DNA of 64,000 bases from an uncultured Bacteroidales bacterium. Its GTDB lineage: Bacteria; Bacteroidota; Bacteroidia; Bacteroidales; Paludibacteraceae. The translations under genes and the position numbers were made by a program. The stretch covers positions 1 to 64,000 of the forward strand of contig CAMOGT010000001.1 in NCBI GenBank assembly GCA_946614295.1. The letters are read 5' to 3'. Below are positions 6,885 through 17,753 of the stretch, piece by piece; position 1 is the first letter of the stretch, and each line of letters starts with the position of its first letter. The notes under the pieces were generated by a model. That model ran no database searches, was not told where the DNA came from, and worked only from the letters and a program-made list of their open reading frames with translations.

Positions 6885-7936
6885 GACACTTATTAGACTC
6901 GACAGACCTCAGTACGCAGGAGATCGAGCAGATCGTTCTCCGTGCATTGGACATCATCGCCCATCCGGCGCAGTACGCAGAGGCGTGCAAGGGCAAGAAG
7001 TTAGCTACCCTCTTCTACGAACCGAGCACGCGTACAAGGCTCAGTTTCACCGCCGCAATGATGGAGTTAGGCGGACAGGTGTTAGGTTTCAGCGATGCCC
7101 GTTCGTCCTCGGTGAGCAAAGGTGAGACGGTAGCGGACACCGTGCGGGTGGTAAGTGCCTTCGCGGACATCATCGCCATGCGCCATTATAAAGAGGGTGC
7201 GCCGCGTGTAGCGAGCGAGTTCAGCCGGATACCGGTGATCAACGCCGGTGACGGCGGTCACAGCCATCCGACGCAGACGATGACCGACCTGCTGACCATC
7301 CGCCGTGAGTTAGGGCGTTTCGACCATTTGACGATCGGTCTCTGCGGCGACCTCAAGTACGGCAGAACGGTACACTCGCTCATCAAAGCCATGCGGCGGT
7401 ACGAGGGCGTACATTTCGTGCTGATTGCTCCGAAAGAGCTGGCGCTGCCGGATTATATGAAAGCCGAGTTAGGCGATGCCTACACCGAGGTGAACACCCT
7501 GGAGGAGGCGATGCCTATAGTCGATGTGCTGTACATGACGCGCGTGCAGCAGGAGCGTTTCGCCGATCGCGACGAGTACGAGCGTCTCAAAGACTCGTTC
7601 ATTCTGGACGAGCGGCTGATGGCACTCGGCAAACCGTCGATGATCGTCCTGCACCCGCTGCCCCGTGTGAACGAGATCACGGTAGGCGTGGACAAGGACC
7701 CGCGTGCCGCTTATTTCCGCCAGGTGGAGAACGGCAAGTACGTGCGTAAGGCGATTATCTATACCCTCCTCAGCGACGAGTACCTGCGTAGTTCGCATGT
7801 AGCTCATCAGAGCGAGGCGAGCGGGACACCCTGCCATAACGACCGCTGTATCGCTACCACCGAACCGGTTGAGCAGAAATCGTATGTCGATGCCGATGGC
7901 GTACGGCGTTGTTATTATTGTGACCACATGTTATAA
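6881..7936 (+). CDS. pyrB: Aspartate carbamoyltransferase fused to a PyrI-type zinc domain
   Basis: 351 aa, about 40 longer than a normal catalytic chain. The catalytic part has FYEPSTRTRLSF (carbamoyl-phosphate site), HSHPTQTMTD and PLPRVNEI. The C-terminal tail has four Cys: C318, C323, C344 and C347, in CHNDRCIATTEPV and CYYCDHM. This matches the Cys-x4-Cys ... Cys-x2-Cys and the EPV of the zinc domain of the ATCase regulatory chain PyrI. The N-terminal nucleotide-binding domain of PyrI is absent, and no pyrI is in the window. ATP/CTP control through PyrI is therefore not expected; the zinc domain may instead stabilise the catalytic trimer. The assignment of the tail is an inference from the motif. 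Confidence 0.95.
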   Translation: MRHLLDSTDLSTQEIEQIVLRALDIIAHPAQYAEACKGKKLATLFYEPSTRTRLSFTAAMMELGGQVLGFSDARSSSVSKGETVADTVRVVSAFADIIAMRHYKEGAPRVASEFSRIPVINAGDGGHSHPTQTMTDLLTIRRELGRFDHLTIGLCGDLKYGRTVHSLIKAMRRYEGVHFVLIAPKELALPDYMKAELGDAYTEVNTLEEAMPIVDVLYMTRVQQERFADRDEYERLKDSFILDERLMALGKPSMIVLHPLPRVNEITVGVDKDPRAAYFRQVENGKYVRKAIIYTLLSDEYLRSSHVAHQSEASGTPCHNDRCIATTEPVEQKSYVDADGVRRCYYCDHML

Positions 7937-7949
7937 AATACCTACAGAT

Positions 7950-9413
7950 ATGAACCAAAACCGAATTAAACCGGAAGGACTGACCTTTGATGACGTCCTG
8001 TTAGTGCCCGCTTACAGCGAAGTACTCCCGCGTGAAGTGAACCTGCAAGGACAGTTCTCGCGTCATATATCCCTCAATATCCCGGTGGTGAGTGCCGCCA
8101 TGGATACCGTCACGGAAGCCACGATGGCGATCGCCATGGCCCGTGAAGGAGGAATAGGTGTGATCCACAAGAACATGTCGATAGAGGAGCAGGCAGCGCA
8201 GGTGCGTCGTGTGAAGCGTGCGGAGAATGGCATGATTGCCGATCCGGTGACCATCACCGGCGACCAGACCATCGGCGACGCCCTGCAGATGATGCACGAC
8301 AACCACATCGGCGGTATTCCGGTGGTGGACGAGAAGCATGTGCTGGTAGGTATAGTGACCAACCGCGACCTGCGGTTTGAAGTGGATATGAACCGCCCGG
8401 TACGTGAGGTAATGACGCGCGAGAACCTGATCACCATCGGCGCGACCGACAACCGGACCATCATGGACGCCCTGCAGACGCACAAGGTGGAGAAACTGCC
8501 GGTGATAGACAAGGACGGTAAGTTGATCGGTCTGGTGACCTACAAAGATATCACCAAACTGCGCGATAACCCCAATGCCAACAAGGACGAGCAAGGGCAT
8601 CTGCGTTGCGCCGCCGGCGTGGGTATCACGGCTGATTACATGGAGCGTGTGGACGCACTGGTGCGCGAGCACGTGGACGCAGTGGTTCTGGATTCGGCAC
8701 ACGGGCATAGCAAGAACATCGTGAACGCTCTCCGCGCCATCAAGGCCAAGTATCCGGACTTGGACGTAGTGGTAGGAAATATCGCTACGGCTGAGGCGGC
8801 GCGGTTCTTGGTGGAGAACGGTGCCGACGGAGTGAAAGTAGGTATCGGTCCGGGCAGTATCTGTACCACGCGTATCATTGCCGGTGTGGGTGTACCGCAG
8901 TTGAGCGCCATCTTTGAGGTGGCGGAAGCACTGGAGGGTACCGGCGTGCCGATGATTGCAGACGGCGGTCTGCGGTACTCGGGCGACGTAGTGAAAGCTC
9001 TGGCAGCCGGAGGTAACTGTGTGATGTGCGGATCGATGTTCGCCGGCACGGACGAAGCACCGGGTGACACCATCATCTACAACGGCCGTAAGTTCAAAAC
9101 CTACCGCGGAATGGGCAGCATCGAGGCGATGCGGGACGGCAGTGCCGACCGCTATTTCCAGGGAGGAGTGAGCAATGTGTCCAAACTGGTGCCGGAAGGT
9201 ATCGTCGGCCGCGTGCCGTACAAAGGCAGTGTGAGTGAGACGATCTATCAGCTCCTGGGCGGTCTGCGTTCCGGCATGGGCTACGTAGGCGCACATAACT
9301 TGGAGGAGTTGCGTAAGGCGCAGTTCGTCCGGATTACCTCTGCCGGCATGTTCGAGAGCCATCCGCACGATATTACCATCACCTCGGAGGCACCTAACTA
9401 TTCACAGAAATAA
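7950..9413 (+). CDS. guaB: IMP dehydrogenase
   Basis: 487 aa. Oxidises IMP to XMP, the committed step to GMP. The catalytic Cys is C305 in GPGSICTTR, the phosphate site is [11 protein letters not shown], and two CBS domains lie at about residues 95-215. ATG 7950 gives the normal N-terminus ([21 protein letters not shown]); the open frame extends upstream to 7869 but that overlaps pyrB. Followed by guaA. Confidence 0.96.
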   Translation: MNQNRIKPEGLTFDDVLLVPAYSEVLPREVNLQGQFSRHISLNIPVVSAAMDTVTEATMAIAMAREGGIGVIHKNMSIEEQAAQVRRVKRAENGMIADPVTITGDQTIGDALQMMHDNHIGGIPVVDEKHVLVGIVTNRDLRFEVDMNRPVREVMTRENLITIGATDNRTIMDALQTHKVEKLPVIDKDGKLIGLVTYKDITKLRDNPNANKDEQGHLRCAAGVGITADYMERVDALVREHVDAVVLDSAHGHSKNIVNALRAIKAKYPDLDVVVGNIATAEAARFLVENGADGVKVGIGPGSICTTRIIAGVGVPQLSAIFEVAEALEGTGVPMIADGGLRYSGDVVKALAAGGNCVMCGSMFAGTDEAPGDTIIYNGRKFKTYRGMGSIEAMRDGSADRYFQGGVSNVSKLVPEGIVGRVPYKGSVSETIYQLLGGLRSGMGYVGAHNLEELRKAQFVRITSAGMFESHPHDITITSEAPNYSQK

Positions 9414-9425
9414 CCCAACCGCAGC

Positions 9426-10952
9426 ATGCAGAAAATCATCATATTGGATTTCGGAAGCCAGACCACGCAACTGATCGGCCGCCGCGTACGCGAACTGAAC
9501 ACGTTCTGCGAAATTCTGCCGTACAACAAGTACCCGGAGGACGACAAGGACGTGATCGGTGTGATCCTGAGCGGCTCGCCGCTGAGCGTCTATCAGGACG
9601 ATGCCTTCCGGGTTGACCTGAGCGGTATCAGAGGCAGACTGCCGATCCTGGGTATCTGCTACGGTGCGCAGCTGATCAGTTATACCAACGGCGGCAAGGT
9701 AGAGAGTGCCGGAACGCGCGAGTACGGCCGGCAGAACCTGCAATACATCGACCATACGAACCCGCTGTTCAAGGGCTTTGAGGAGCACTCGCAGGTGTGG
9801 ATGTCGCACGGCGACAGTATCACCGCGCTGCCCATCGGCGCACAAAAAATAGCTTCCACGGAAACGGTGGAGAACGCTGCGTATTATATCCCCGGCGAGA
9901 AACCGGTTTTCGGAACCCAGTTCCACCCGGAGGTGTATCATACTTTACAAGGTACACTATTGTTAAAGAACTTCGTAGTGGATATCTGCGGTTCGAAACA
10001 GGAGTGGAGTGCGGAAGCGTTTGTGGAGACGACGGTCAAGGAGCTGCGCGAGCAGATTGGTTCCGACCGTGTGATCTTAGGTCTCTCGGGAGGTGTTGAC
10101 TCGTCTGTAGTAGCAGTGCTGCTCCACCGGGCGATCGGAGATCAGTTGACCTGTATCTTCGTGGACCACGGCATGCTGCGTAAGAACGAGTTCCGCGACG
10201 TGATGCGTGACTACGAGGGTCTCGGACTGCACGTCATCGGCCTGGACGCCAGTGATAAGTTCCTTAGCGACTTGGCAGGCGTCAAAGAGCCTGAGCAGAA
10301 ACGCAAGATCATCGGCCGCGATTTCGTGGAGGTCTTCAACGCCGAGGCGCAGAAGATCACCGACGCCAAATGGCTCGCGCAGGGAACGATCTACCCTGAC
10401 CGTATTGAGAGTCTGAACATCACCGGCAAGGTCATCAAGAGCCATCACAACGTGGGCGGGCTGCCTAAAGAGATGCACCTGCAGTTATGCGAACCGATCA
10501 AGTGGTTGTTCAAGGACGAGGTGCGCCGCGTAGGCCGTAGCATGGGTATGCCGGAGCACCTGATCACGAGGCATCCTTTCCCGGGACCGGGGCTGGCGGT
10601 ACGTATATTGGGAGACATCACAAGGGAGAAGATACACATCCTCCAAGAGGCGGACGCCATCTATATCAATAACCTCCGCGAGGCGGGGCTGTACGACGAG
10701 ATATGGCAAGCCGGTGCAATCCTCCTAAGCGAAGTGAGGTCGGTAGGCGTCATGGGCGACGAGCGGACTTACGAGAACCCGATTGCGCTGCGCGCGGTGA
10801 CCTCCTCCGATGCCATGACTGCAGACTGGGCACACATCCCTTATGAGGTGCTGGCAAAAATAAGTAACGAGATAATTAACAAGGTAAAGGGCGTCAACCG
10901 GGTATGCTACGACATCTCCTCCAAACCGCCCTCAACCATCGAATGGGAATAA
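9426..10952 (+). CDS. guaA: GMP synthase (glutamine-hydrolysing)
   Basis: 508 aa. Class I glutaminase domain ([10 protein letters not shown]78; FHPEVYHT), ATP pyrophosphatase domain (PP-loop LSGGVDSSV, about residue 219-227) and the dimerisation domain ending KPPSTIEWE. Converts XMP to GMP. Length and order of domains are normal. Confidence 0.97.
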   Translation: MQKIIILDFGSQTTQLIGRRVRELNTFCEILPYNKYPEDDKDVIGVILSGSPLSVYQDDAFRVDLSGIRGRLPILGICYGAQLISYTNGGKVESAGTREYGRQNLQYIDHTNPLFKGFEEHSQVWMSHGDSITALPIGAQKIASTETVENAAYYIPGEKPVFGTQFHPEVYHTLQGTLLLKNFVVDICGSKQEWSAEAFVETTVKELREQIGSDRVILGLSGGVDSSVVAVLLHRAIGDQLTCIFVDHGMLRKNEFRDVMRDYEGLGLHVIGLDASDKFLSDLAGVKEPEQKRKIIGRDFVEVFNAEAQKITDAKWLAQGTIYPDRIESLNITGKVIKSHHNVGGLPKEMHLQLCEPIKWLFKDEVRRVGRSMGMPEHLITRHPFPGPGLAVRILGDITREKIHILQEADAIYINNLREAGLYDEIWQAGAILLSEVRSVGVMGDERTYENPIALRAVTSSDAMTADWAHIPYEVLAKISNEIINKVKGVNRVCYDISSKPPSTIEWE

Positions 10953-10960
10953 ATAAAGAT

Positions 10961-11428
10961 ATGAAAGTAGGAGTTATTATGGGTTCGGCGAGTGACCTGC
11001 CGGTGATGCAGGCCGCGATAGACACCTTAGAGTCTTTCGGTATCGAAGTGGACAAACGCGTCATCTCTGCGCACCGGGCTGCACATGCACTCATGGAATG
11101 GGCGGAGAGTGCCGAGGACCGCGGACTGAGTATCATCATCGCCGGTGCCGGCGGTGCCGCTCATCTGGCGGGCGTGATTGCGGGTCTGACCCATCTGCCG
11201 GTGATCGGTGTGCCGGTTCGTTCCAAGACACTGGACGGGCTGGACAGCCTTCTGTCGATGGTACAGATGCCCAGCGGCATACCCGTAGCTACCGTAGCCA
11301 TCGATGGCGCCAAGAACGCTGCGCTGCTGGCGGTAAGCATTCTGGCATTGCAGGACAAGTCCCTTCGGGAACAATATATAGCATTCCGTCGTCAACAAAC
11401 CGAAAAGGTATTAGCAACCGTTATTTGA
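10961..11428 (+). CDS. purE: N5-CAIR mutase (PurE)
   Basis: 155 aa. GSASDLPVM, ISAHR, and AGGAAHLAGVIAGLTHLPVIGVPV are typical of class I PurE, which rearranges N5-CAIR to CAIR. Class I normally needs PurK to make N5-CAIR, but no purK is in the cluster. ATG 10961 was chosen because it gives the usual MKVGVIMGS start; the frame is open upstream into guaA. Confidence 0.93.
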   Translation: MKVGVIMGSASDLPVMQAAIDTLESFGIEVDKRVISAHRAAHALMEWAESAEDRGLSIIIAGAGGAAHLAGVIAGLTHLPVIGVPVRSKTLDGLDSLLSMVQMPSGIPVATVAIDGAKNAALLAVSILALQDKSLREQYIAFRRQQTEKVLATVI

Positions 11429-11429
11429 C

Positions 11430-14400
11430 ATGAACAAAAGGCTTTTTGTTGAGAAGAAAGAAGGATTTCGCGTAGAGGCGGAGAGCCTGCGGCACGAGCT
11501 GAACGAGAACCTCCAACTGCACATCCAAAAGATGCGCTACTTATGCGTGTACGACCTCTTCGGCTTCAGCGAAGAACTGCTGGAGAAGAGCCGTTACAGC
11601 GTCTTTGGCGAGACCGTTACCGATGATGTGACGGACTCCGTATCGCTCGACGGTAAGCGCTACCTGGCGGTAGAGTTCATTCCCGGTCAGTTTGACCAAC
11701 GCGCTTCGTCTGCTATCGACTGTGTGCATCTGATTGACCCGAACGCGGACATAGACATCCGCTCCGGCAGGTTGCTGATCTTCGAGGATCCCATGACGGA
11801 CGAGGAAATGGCGCGTATCCGGCACTATTATATCAACGCGGTGGAGGCGAGAGAGAAGAACCTCGGCCTTCTGGAGCGCCAGCAGACCGCCGATGTGAAA
11901 CCATTGGCGTCCATGGCAGGCTTCACCGCCATGGGACGCGAGCAGTACGCGCCGTTCTGCAAGGAGTGGGGATTGGCAATGAATGCAGATGATCTCGCTT
12001 GCGTAGTCGATTATTTCCGGAAAGAGCACCGCGAACCGACAGAGACCGAACTGCGGATACTCGATACCTATTGGTCGGACCACTGCCGCCATACTACGTT
12101 CACTACCATATTGGAGGATATAGAGGTGGAGGAGTCGTTCATCAAAGACGACATCGAACAGGAGTTGGAGGCCTTCCGTCACATCCGTGTGGAGCTCGGC
12201 CGCGAGGACAAACCGCTCTGCCTCATGGAGTTGGCTACCATCGGTGCCCGCTACCTGAAGAAAAAAGGGCTCTTGGACGACCTGGAGGTGAGTGAAGAGA
12301 ATAACGCTTGCTCCATCTTCATTGACGTCGATGTGGACGGAAAGGTAGAGAAATGGCTCCTGCAGTTCAAGAACGAGACCCATAATCACCCGACGGAGAT
12401 AGAGCCTTTCGGAGGCGCGAGCACCTGTCTGGGCGGCGCTATCCGTGACCCGCTGTCCGGTCGTGCTTATGTCTATCAGGCGATGCGTGTCACCGGAGCG
12501 GGTGACATCTATGCGCCGGTAAGCGAGACGCTGGCGGGTAAATTACCGCAACAGATCATCTCCCGCAAGGCGGCTGCCGGTTATTCGTCGTACGGCAACC
12601 AGATTGGTCTGGCTACCACGCATGTACGCGAGATCTACCATCCTTCTTATGTAGCCAAGAGGCTGGAGGTGGGCGCAGTCGTCGGAGCGGTTAAGGCGGA
12701 TGCCGTGCGCCGCGAGACACCCAAGGCAGGCGATGTAATTCTGCTTCTGGGTGGTCGCACGGGACGGGACGGTATAGGCGGCGCTACGGGTTCCAGTAAG
12801 GAGCATACGGAGGCATCGTTAGAGTCATGCGGCAGCGAGGTGCAGAAAGGTAACGCACCGGAGGAGCGTAAAATACAGCGCCTCTTCAGAAGGCACGAGG
12901 TAACGCGCCTCATCAAGAAGTCCAACGATTTCGGAGCCGGCGGCGTGAGTGTGGCTATCGGTGAGTTGGCAGACGGTTTGGATATATTCCTCGACCGTGT
13001 GCCCACCAAGTACTCCGGTCTGAACCCCACGGAGTTGGCTATCTCCGAATCGCAGGAACGCATGGCAGTAGTAGTGGAGAAGAAAGACCAAGCGGCTTTC
13101 GAGCACTTCTGCCATCTCGATAATATAGAGGTAACGCACGTGGCGGACGTGACCGACACGGGCCGCATGCGCCAGTATTACAAAGGTGAACCGGTGGCGG
13201 ATCTGAGCCGCGCGTTCATTGACAGTGCGGGTGCCAAACATTATACCAAGGCTACTATTCTGCCGGTAGAGGAGCGTAATCCGTTCCGTCAGACGGTAGC
13301 GGGCAAGACCCTCGCAGAACGTATGTGCCATGTGATGCAGAGTGCCAACGTGACGAGCCAGAAAGGACTCATCGAGGAGTTTGACGCCACTATCGGCCGT
13401 TCCACCGTTTTGATGCCTTTCGGCGGCAAACTGCAACGCAGCGAGACGCAGGTCTCCGTGCAGAAACTGCCTACCGACGGATTCACCAACACGGCTTCGA
13501 TTATGGCGTTCGGCTATAACCCCTTCCTCGCGGAGTGGAGTCCGTATCACGGAGCTGCTTATGCCGTTGTGGAGGCGTGCAGCAAGGTGGTAGCAGCCGG
13601 AGCGGACTACAGCCGCATGCGGTTCAGCTACCAAGAGTATTTTGAGCGCATGACGGACGACCGCCATACCTGGGGCAAGCCGCTCAGCGCGCTCTTGGGC
13701 ACACTCAAGATGCAAGTGGCATTGGGGCTGCCGTCCATCGGCGGCAAGGACTCAATGTCCGGCACGTTCGAACATATATCCGTGCCGCCGACGCTGATTG
13801 CTTTCGGTATTACGACCGTCAAGGCGGATCAGGTCATCAGCACGGATCTGAAGAAAGCGGGTAACCGTCTGTACCTCTTGCAGCACAAGCCGCTCAAGAA
13901 CTACATGCCCGATACCGACCAACTCAAGCAACTCTGGTCCGAGACCACGAAGGCTATCCATGCCGGTAAGATCGTTTCGGCGTACGCCATCGGCTTCGGC
14001 GGCGTGTGTGAGGCGCTGGCGAAGATGTCGTTCGGCAACGCCAAAGGCGCAGACCTCCGTATCGATGAATCGCTGCTCTTCGACTACCAGTACGGCAGTA
14101 TTTTAGTAGAGGCGACGGAGGAACTGAATATCCCGTCCGCTATTCTCTTGGGACAAGTAACAGAGAGCGAGAACCTCGTCATCAACGGTGAGTCCGTCCG
14201 CCGCGAGCAACTCTACGAGGCGTGCACAACGCCGTTCCGTAAAGTCTATCCGGCGACGATGACTCCGCAGCACAGCGACCTCATGCCGAAGGGCGTAGAA
14301 CACAAAGCCCCCATCGTTTATATCCCTGTTTTCCCGGGTACGAACTGCGACTACGACAGCGCCAAAGCGTGGCGCAAAGCGGGCGCAGAAGTGGAGATGA

Positions 14401-15107
14401 CCATCTTCCGTAACCTCACGGAGAGCGATGTGATTGCGTCTATCGATGAGATGGAGGCGCATATCCGCCGCGCACAGATACTGATGCTCGCCGGTGGTTT
14501 CTCTCTGGGTGACGAACCGGACGGATCGGCGAAGTTCATCGTCTCGGTCATTAACCAGCAGAAGATCAGTCGTGCCATCGAAGACCTGCTCAGCCGCGGA
14601 GGTCTGATCCTCGGTATATGCAACGGCTTCCAGGCACTCATCAAATCCGGCTTGCTGCCGTACGGAAAGTTAGGACAGGTAACGACGGCGAGTCCGACGC
14701 TCTTCCGCAATGATATCAACCGCCACGTCTCGCAGATGGTGACCACCACCGTTTCTTCCACCCGCGGTCCGTGGCTCCAAGGTATGCAGACAGGCGATCT
14801 GCATAGTATCGCCGTGAGTCACGGAGAGGGCAAACTGGTAGTGAGCGAAGAACTGGCGCGCGAGTTGTTCAATAACGGTCAAGTGGCATTCCGTTACGCC
14901 GATCCGTGTACAGGAGAGGCGACGATGGAGTCGCCTTATAACCCCAACGGCTCGTGCTACGCCATCGAGGGACTGATCTCGCCCAACGGACAGATCCTCG
15001 GTAAGATGGGTCACTCCGAGCGGTGGGAAGAAGGCGTATTCACCAACATAGCCGGCAACAAGAAACAGCCGCTCTTTGAGAACGCAGTAAACTATTTTAA
15101 GCACTAA
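11430..15107 (+). CDS. purL: Phosphoribosylformylglycinamidine synthase, large single-chain form
   Basis: 1225 aa. Makes FGAM from FGAR, ATP and glutamine. It is the long form: a PurS-like N-terminal part, the ATP/FGAR catalytic core (NETHNHPTEIEPFGGAST; two AIRS-like halves), and a C-terminal glutaminase with GICNGFQALI (Cys about 1064) and HGEGK. No purS or purQ is therefore needed. Starts 1 nt after the purE stop. Confidence 0.96.
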   Translation: MNKRLFVEKKEGFRVEAESLRHELNENLQLHIQKMRYLCVYDLFGFSEELLEKSRYSVFGETVTDDVTDSVSLDGKRYLAVEFIPGQFDQRASSAIDCVHLIDPNADIDIRSGRLLIFEDPMTDEEMARIRHYYINAVEAREKNLGLLERQQTADVKPLASMAGFTAMGREQYAPFCKEWGLAMNADDLACVVDYFRKEHREPTETELRILDTYWSDHCRHTTFTTILEDIEVEESFIKDDIEQELEAFRHIRVELGREDKPLCLMELATIGARYLKKKGLLDDLEVSEENNACSIFIDVDVDGKVEKWLLQFKNETHNHPTEIEPFGGASTCLGGAIRDPLSGRAYVYQAMRVTGAGDIYAPVSETLAGKLPQQIISRKAAAGYSSYGNQIGLATTHVREIYHPSYVAKRLEVGAVVGAVKADAVRRETPKAGDVILLLGGRTGRDGIGGATGSSKEHTEASLESCGSEVQKGNAPEERKIQRLFRRHEVTRLIKKSNDFGAGGVSVAIGELADGLDIFLDRVPTKYSGLNPTELAISESQERMAVVVEKKDQAAFEHFCHLDNIEVTHVADVTDTGRMRQYYKGEPVADLSRAFIDSAGAKHYTKATILPVEERNPFRQTVAGKTLAERMCHVMQSANVTSQKGLIEEFDATIGRSTVLMPFGGKLQRSETQVSVQKLPTDGFTNTASIMAFGYNPFLAEWSPYHGAAYAVVEACSKVVAAGADYSRMRFSYQEYFERMTDDRHTWGKPLSALLGTLKMQVALGLPSIGGKDSMSGTFEHISVPPTLIAFGITTVKADQVISTDLKKAGNRLYLLQHKPLKNYMPDTDQLKQLWSETTKAIHAGKIVSAYAIGFGGVCEALAKMSFGNAKGADLRIDESLLFDYQYGSILVEATEELNIPSAILLGQVTESENLVINGESVRREQLYEACTTPFRKVYPATMTPQHSDLMPKGVEHKAPIVYIPVFPGTNCDYDSAKAWRKAGAEVEMTIFRNLTESDVIASIDEMEAHIRRAQILMLAGGFSLGDEPDGSAKFIVSVINQQKISRAIEDLLSRGGLILGICNGFQALIKSGLLPYGKLGQVTTASPTLFRNDINRHVSQMVTTTVSSTRGPWLQGMQTGDLHSIAVSHGEGKLVVSEELARELFNNGQVAFRYADPCTGEATMESPYNPNGSCYAIEGLISPNGQILGKMGHSERWEEGVFTNIAGNKKQPLFENAVNYFKH

Positions 15108-15125
15108 ATAACACACCAAATCGTT

Positions 15126-16157
15126 ATGGCGCAACATTATGAAGCAGCCGGCGTGAATCTGGAAGCCGGATACGAAGTAGTAAGCAGAATCAAGTCGCAT
15201 GTGCGTTCCACCGTCCGCCACGGATCGATGGGCTCCATCGGTTCGTTCGGAGGTATGTTCGACCTCTCGGCGCTAAATATCAAAGAGCCGGTGCTGGTCA
15301 GCGGTACCGACGGAGTGGGAACCAAACTGAAGATCGCTTTTGCGATGGACAAGCACGATACTATAGGTATTGATGCGGTGGCAATGTGCGTCAACGATGT
15401 GCTGGCGCAGGGAGCAGAACCGCTCATCTTCCTGGATTACATCGCTACGGGGCATAACATCCCTTCGCAGATAGAGGCGATCGTCAGCGGTGTAGCCGAA
15501 GGTTGCCGTCAGGCGGGTTGCGCGCTCGTTGGAGGCGAGACAGCCGAGATGCCGGGCATGTACGAGAACGGTGAATACGACATCGCCGGTTACACCACAG
15601 GAGTGGTAGAGAAATCGAAACTCATCGACGGTACAAAGGTGAAGGAGGGCGATGTGCTGATCGGCATCAGTTCCTCCGGCGTACACTCCAACGGCTATTC
15701 GCTCGTCCGTAAGATTGTAAAAGATGCGAATCTCAATCTGCATCAGATCTATCCGGAGCTGGATACCCAAAAGACCTTGGGCGAAGTGCTCCTCACTCCG
15801 ACCAAGATATATGTCAAACAGGTGTTGGAAGTAATGCGCCAAGTGGACGTACACGGCGTAGCGCACATCACCGGAGGCGGCTTTGACGAGAATATCCCGC
15901 GCATTTTCCAACCCGGCCAAGGGTTCTATATCGAGGAAGGCGCATGGGAGATTCTTCCGATCTTCCGTTTCCTCGAATCCAAAGGACAAATCCCGCATCG
16001 TGAGATGTTCAATATCTTCAATATGGGTATAGGCATGGTGCTTGCAGTATCGGAGCAAGAGGCTTCCCAAGTGCTGTCCATCCTAGACCATTGCGGCGAG
16101 AAAGCACAGATTATAGGCCGTGTACAGGCAGGAGCAAATCAAATCATCAGCAAATAA
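15126..16157 (+). CDS. purM: Phosphoribosylformylglycinamidine cyclo-ligase (AIR synthetase)
   Basis: 343 aa. Closes FGAM to [38 protein letters not shown] and [11 protein letters not shown] are conserved AIRS features. Length is normal. It follows purL, the preceding pathway step. Confidence 0.96.
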   Translation: MAQHYEAAGVNLEAGYEVVSRIKSHVRSTVRHGSMGSIGSFGGMFDLSALNIKEPVLVSGTDGVGTKLKIAFAMDKHDTIGIDAVAMCVNDVLAQGAEPLIFLDYIATGHNIPSQIEAIVSGVAEGCRQAGCALVGGETAEMPGMYENGEYDIAGYTTGVVEKSKLIDGTKVKEGDVLIGISSSGVHSNGYSLVRKIVKDANLNLHQIYPELDTQKTLGEVLLTPTKIYVKQVLEVMRQVDVHGVAHITGGGFDENIPRIFQPGQGFYIEEGAWEILPIFRFLESKGQIPHREMFNIFNMGIGMVLAVSEQEASQVLSILDHCGEKAQIIGRVQAGANQIISK

Positions 16158-16171
16158 AAACAGACAGAATA

Positions 16172-17734
16172 ATGGCACAGAAAAGAGCATTAGTGAGCGT
16201 AAGCGACAAAACCGGCTTGGTGGAGTTTGTGAAAGGGCTGCAAGCAGCAGGGTGGCAGATCATCGCTACCGGCGGTACACAGAAGTTGCTGGAAGAGAGC
16301 GGCGTCAAGACCATCGGTATCAGTGAAGTAACCGGTTTCCCGGAGATCTGTGACGGTCGTGTGAAGACCCTTCACCCGAAGGTACACGGCGCTCTGTTGG
16401 CGCGTCGCGATGAGCCCTCGCACATGGAGGCATTGGCGCAAAACGGCATTGAGTTGATCGATTTGGTATGTGTCAATCTCTATCCCTTCCGCGAGACGAT
16501 AGCCAAAGAAGGCACCACGATGGCGGAGGCGATTGAGAAGATCGATATAGGCGGACCGTCCATGTTGCGCTCCGCAGCCAAGAACTGGAACGACGTGACC
16601 GTAGTCTGTGACCCGAACGATTACAGCCGTGTGCTGAGCGAGATACAAGCCGAGGGCAACACCCGCAAGGAGACGCGGTTAGAGTTGAGCGCCAAGGCTT
16701 ATACGCACACTGCGGAATACGATATGTGTATCGCTACATACATGCGCAAGGCGGCAGGGCTGAACGAGAAACTGTTCCTGGAGTACGATCTCAAGCAGGG
16801 ACTCCGTTACGGCGAGAACCCGCATCAGGACGCTAAGTTCTATGCCGCTCAAGAGCAAGTGCCGTATTCGCTGGCTTCTGCCAAACAACTGCACGGCAAG
16901 GAGTTGTCGTACAACAATATACAGGATGCGAATGCCGCACTGAATATCGTGCGTGAGTTCGGCAAGACACCTTTCTGCGTAGGACTCAAGCATATGAATC
17001 CCTGTGGTGCTGCTATCGGCAAGAACGGCGTAGAAGCATGGCAGAAAGCTTATGATGCTGACCGCGTGTCTATCTTCGGTGGTATCGTGGCAACGAACTG
17101 CGTAGTGGACAAAGAGATGGCGGAAGGGATGAAACCTGTCTTCCTGGAGATTATCATGGCACCACGGTTCACCGAGGAAGCATTGGCGGTATTGGAGACC
17201 AAGAAGAACCTGCGTCTCTTGGAAGTGGATATGTCTTCCGAGAGTCCGAAACAGATGCAGTATGTATCGGTTAACGGAGGTCTGCTGGCACAACAACTGG
17301 ATACCGAGACTATCCGGCTGACCAAAGAGATGTGCGTCACGGAGACCCAACCGACAGACGAGCAGATGAGTGATCTGCAGTTCGGCTGGCACATTGTGAA
17401 GCATGTGAAATCCAATGCGATTGTGGTCGTCAAGGACGGTCGCACCTACGGAGTGGGGGCAGGGCAGATGAATCGCGTGGGATCAGCGGCTATCGCCCTG
17501 AAGCAGGCACAAGAGTCTCTGGCAGCAGAGGGAAAAGATATCAAGGAAGCCGGATTGGTGATGGCATCGGATGGCTTCTTCCCCTTCGGTGACAGCGTGG
17601 AGAGTGCGGCGGAGTATGGTATCCGTGCCATCGTTCAACCCGGTGGCAGCGTGCGCGATCAGGAGAGTATCGACGCAGCGAACGCGCATCATATAACGAT
17701 GCTCTTCAGCGGCATGCGTCATTTCAAACACTAA
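16172..17734 (+). CDS. purH: AICAR transformylase / IMP cyclohydrolase
   Basis: 520 aa from ATG 16172. An N-terminal MGS-like IMP cyclohydrolase domain (SVSDKTGL; HPKVHGALLARRD) is followed by the AICAR formyltransferase domain (KHMNPCGAAIG; FPFGDSVE near the C-terminus). Catalyses the last two steps to IMP using 10-formyl-tetrahydrofolate, which folD in this operon can supply. The frame is open further upstream, but that overlaps purM. Confidence 0.96.
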   Translation: MAQKRALVSVSDKTGLVEFVKGLQAAGWQIIATGGTQKLLEESGVKTIGISEVTGFPEICDGRVKTLHPKVHGALLARRDEPSHMEALAQNGIELIDLVCVNLYPFRETIAKEGTTMAEAIEKIDIGGPSMLRSAAKNWNDVTVVCDPNDYSRVLSEIQAEGNTRKETRLELSAKAYTHTAEYDMCIATYMRKAAGLNEKLFLEYDLKQGLRYGENPHQDAKFYAAQEQVPYSLASAKQLHGKELSYNNIQDANAALNIVREFGKTPFCVGLKHMNPCGAAIGKNGVEAWQKAYDADRVSIFGGIVATNCVVDKEMAEGMKPVFLEIIMAPRFTEEALAVLETKKNLRLLEVDMSSESPKQMQYVSVNGGLLAQQLDTETIRLTKEMCVTETQPTDEQMSDLQFGWHIVKHVKSNAIVVVKDGRTYGVGAGQMNRVGSAAIALKQAQESLAAEGKDIKEAGLVMASDGFFPFGDSVESAAEYGIRAIVQPGGSVRDQESIDAANAHHITMLFSGMRHFKH

Positions 17735-17753
17735 TGAAGAACGGGTAACTCAG

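Noticed and set aside
8001..9368. A 455-codon minus-strand frame over guaB
   Set aside because: His-rich translation of the antisense of a well-conserved gene.
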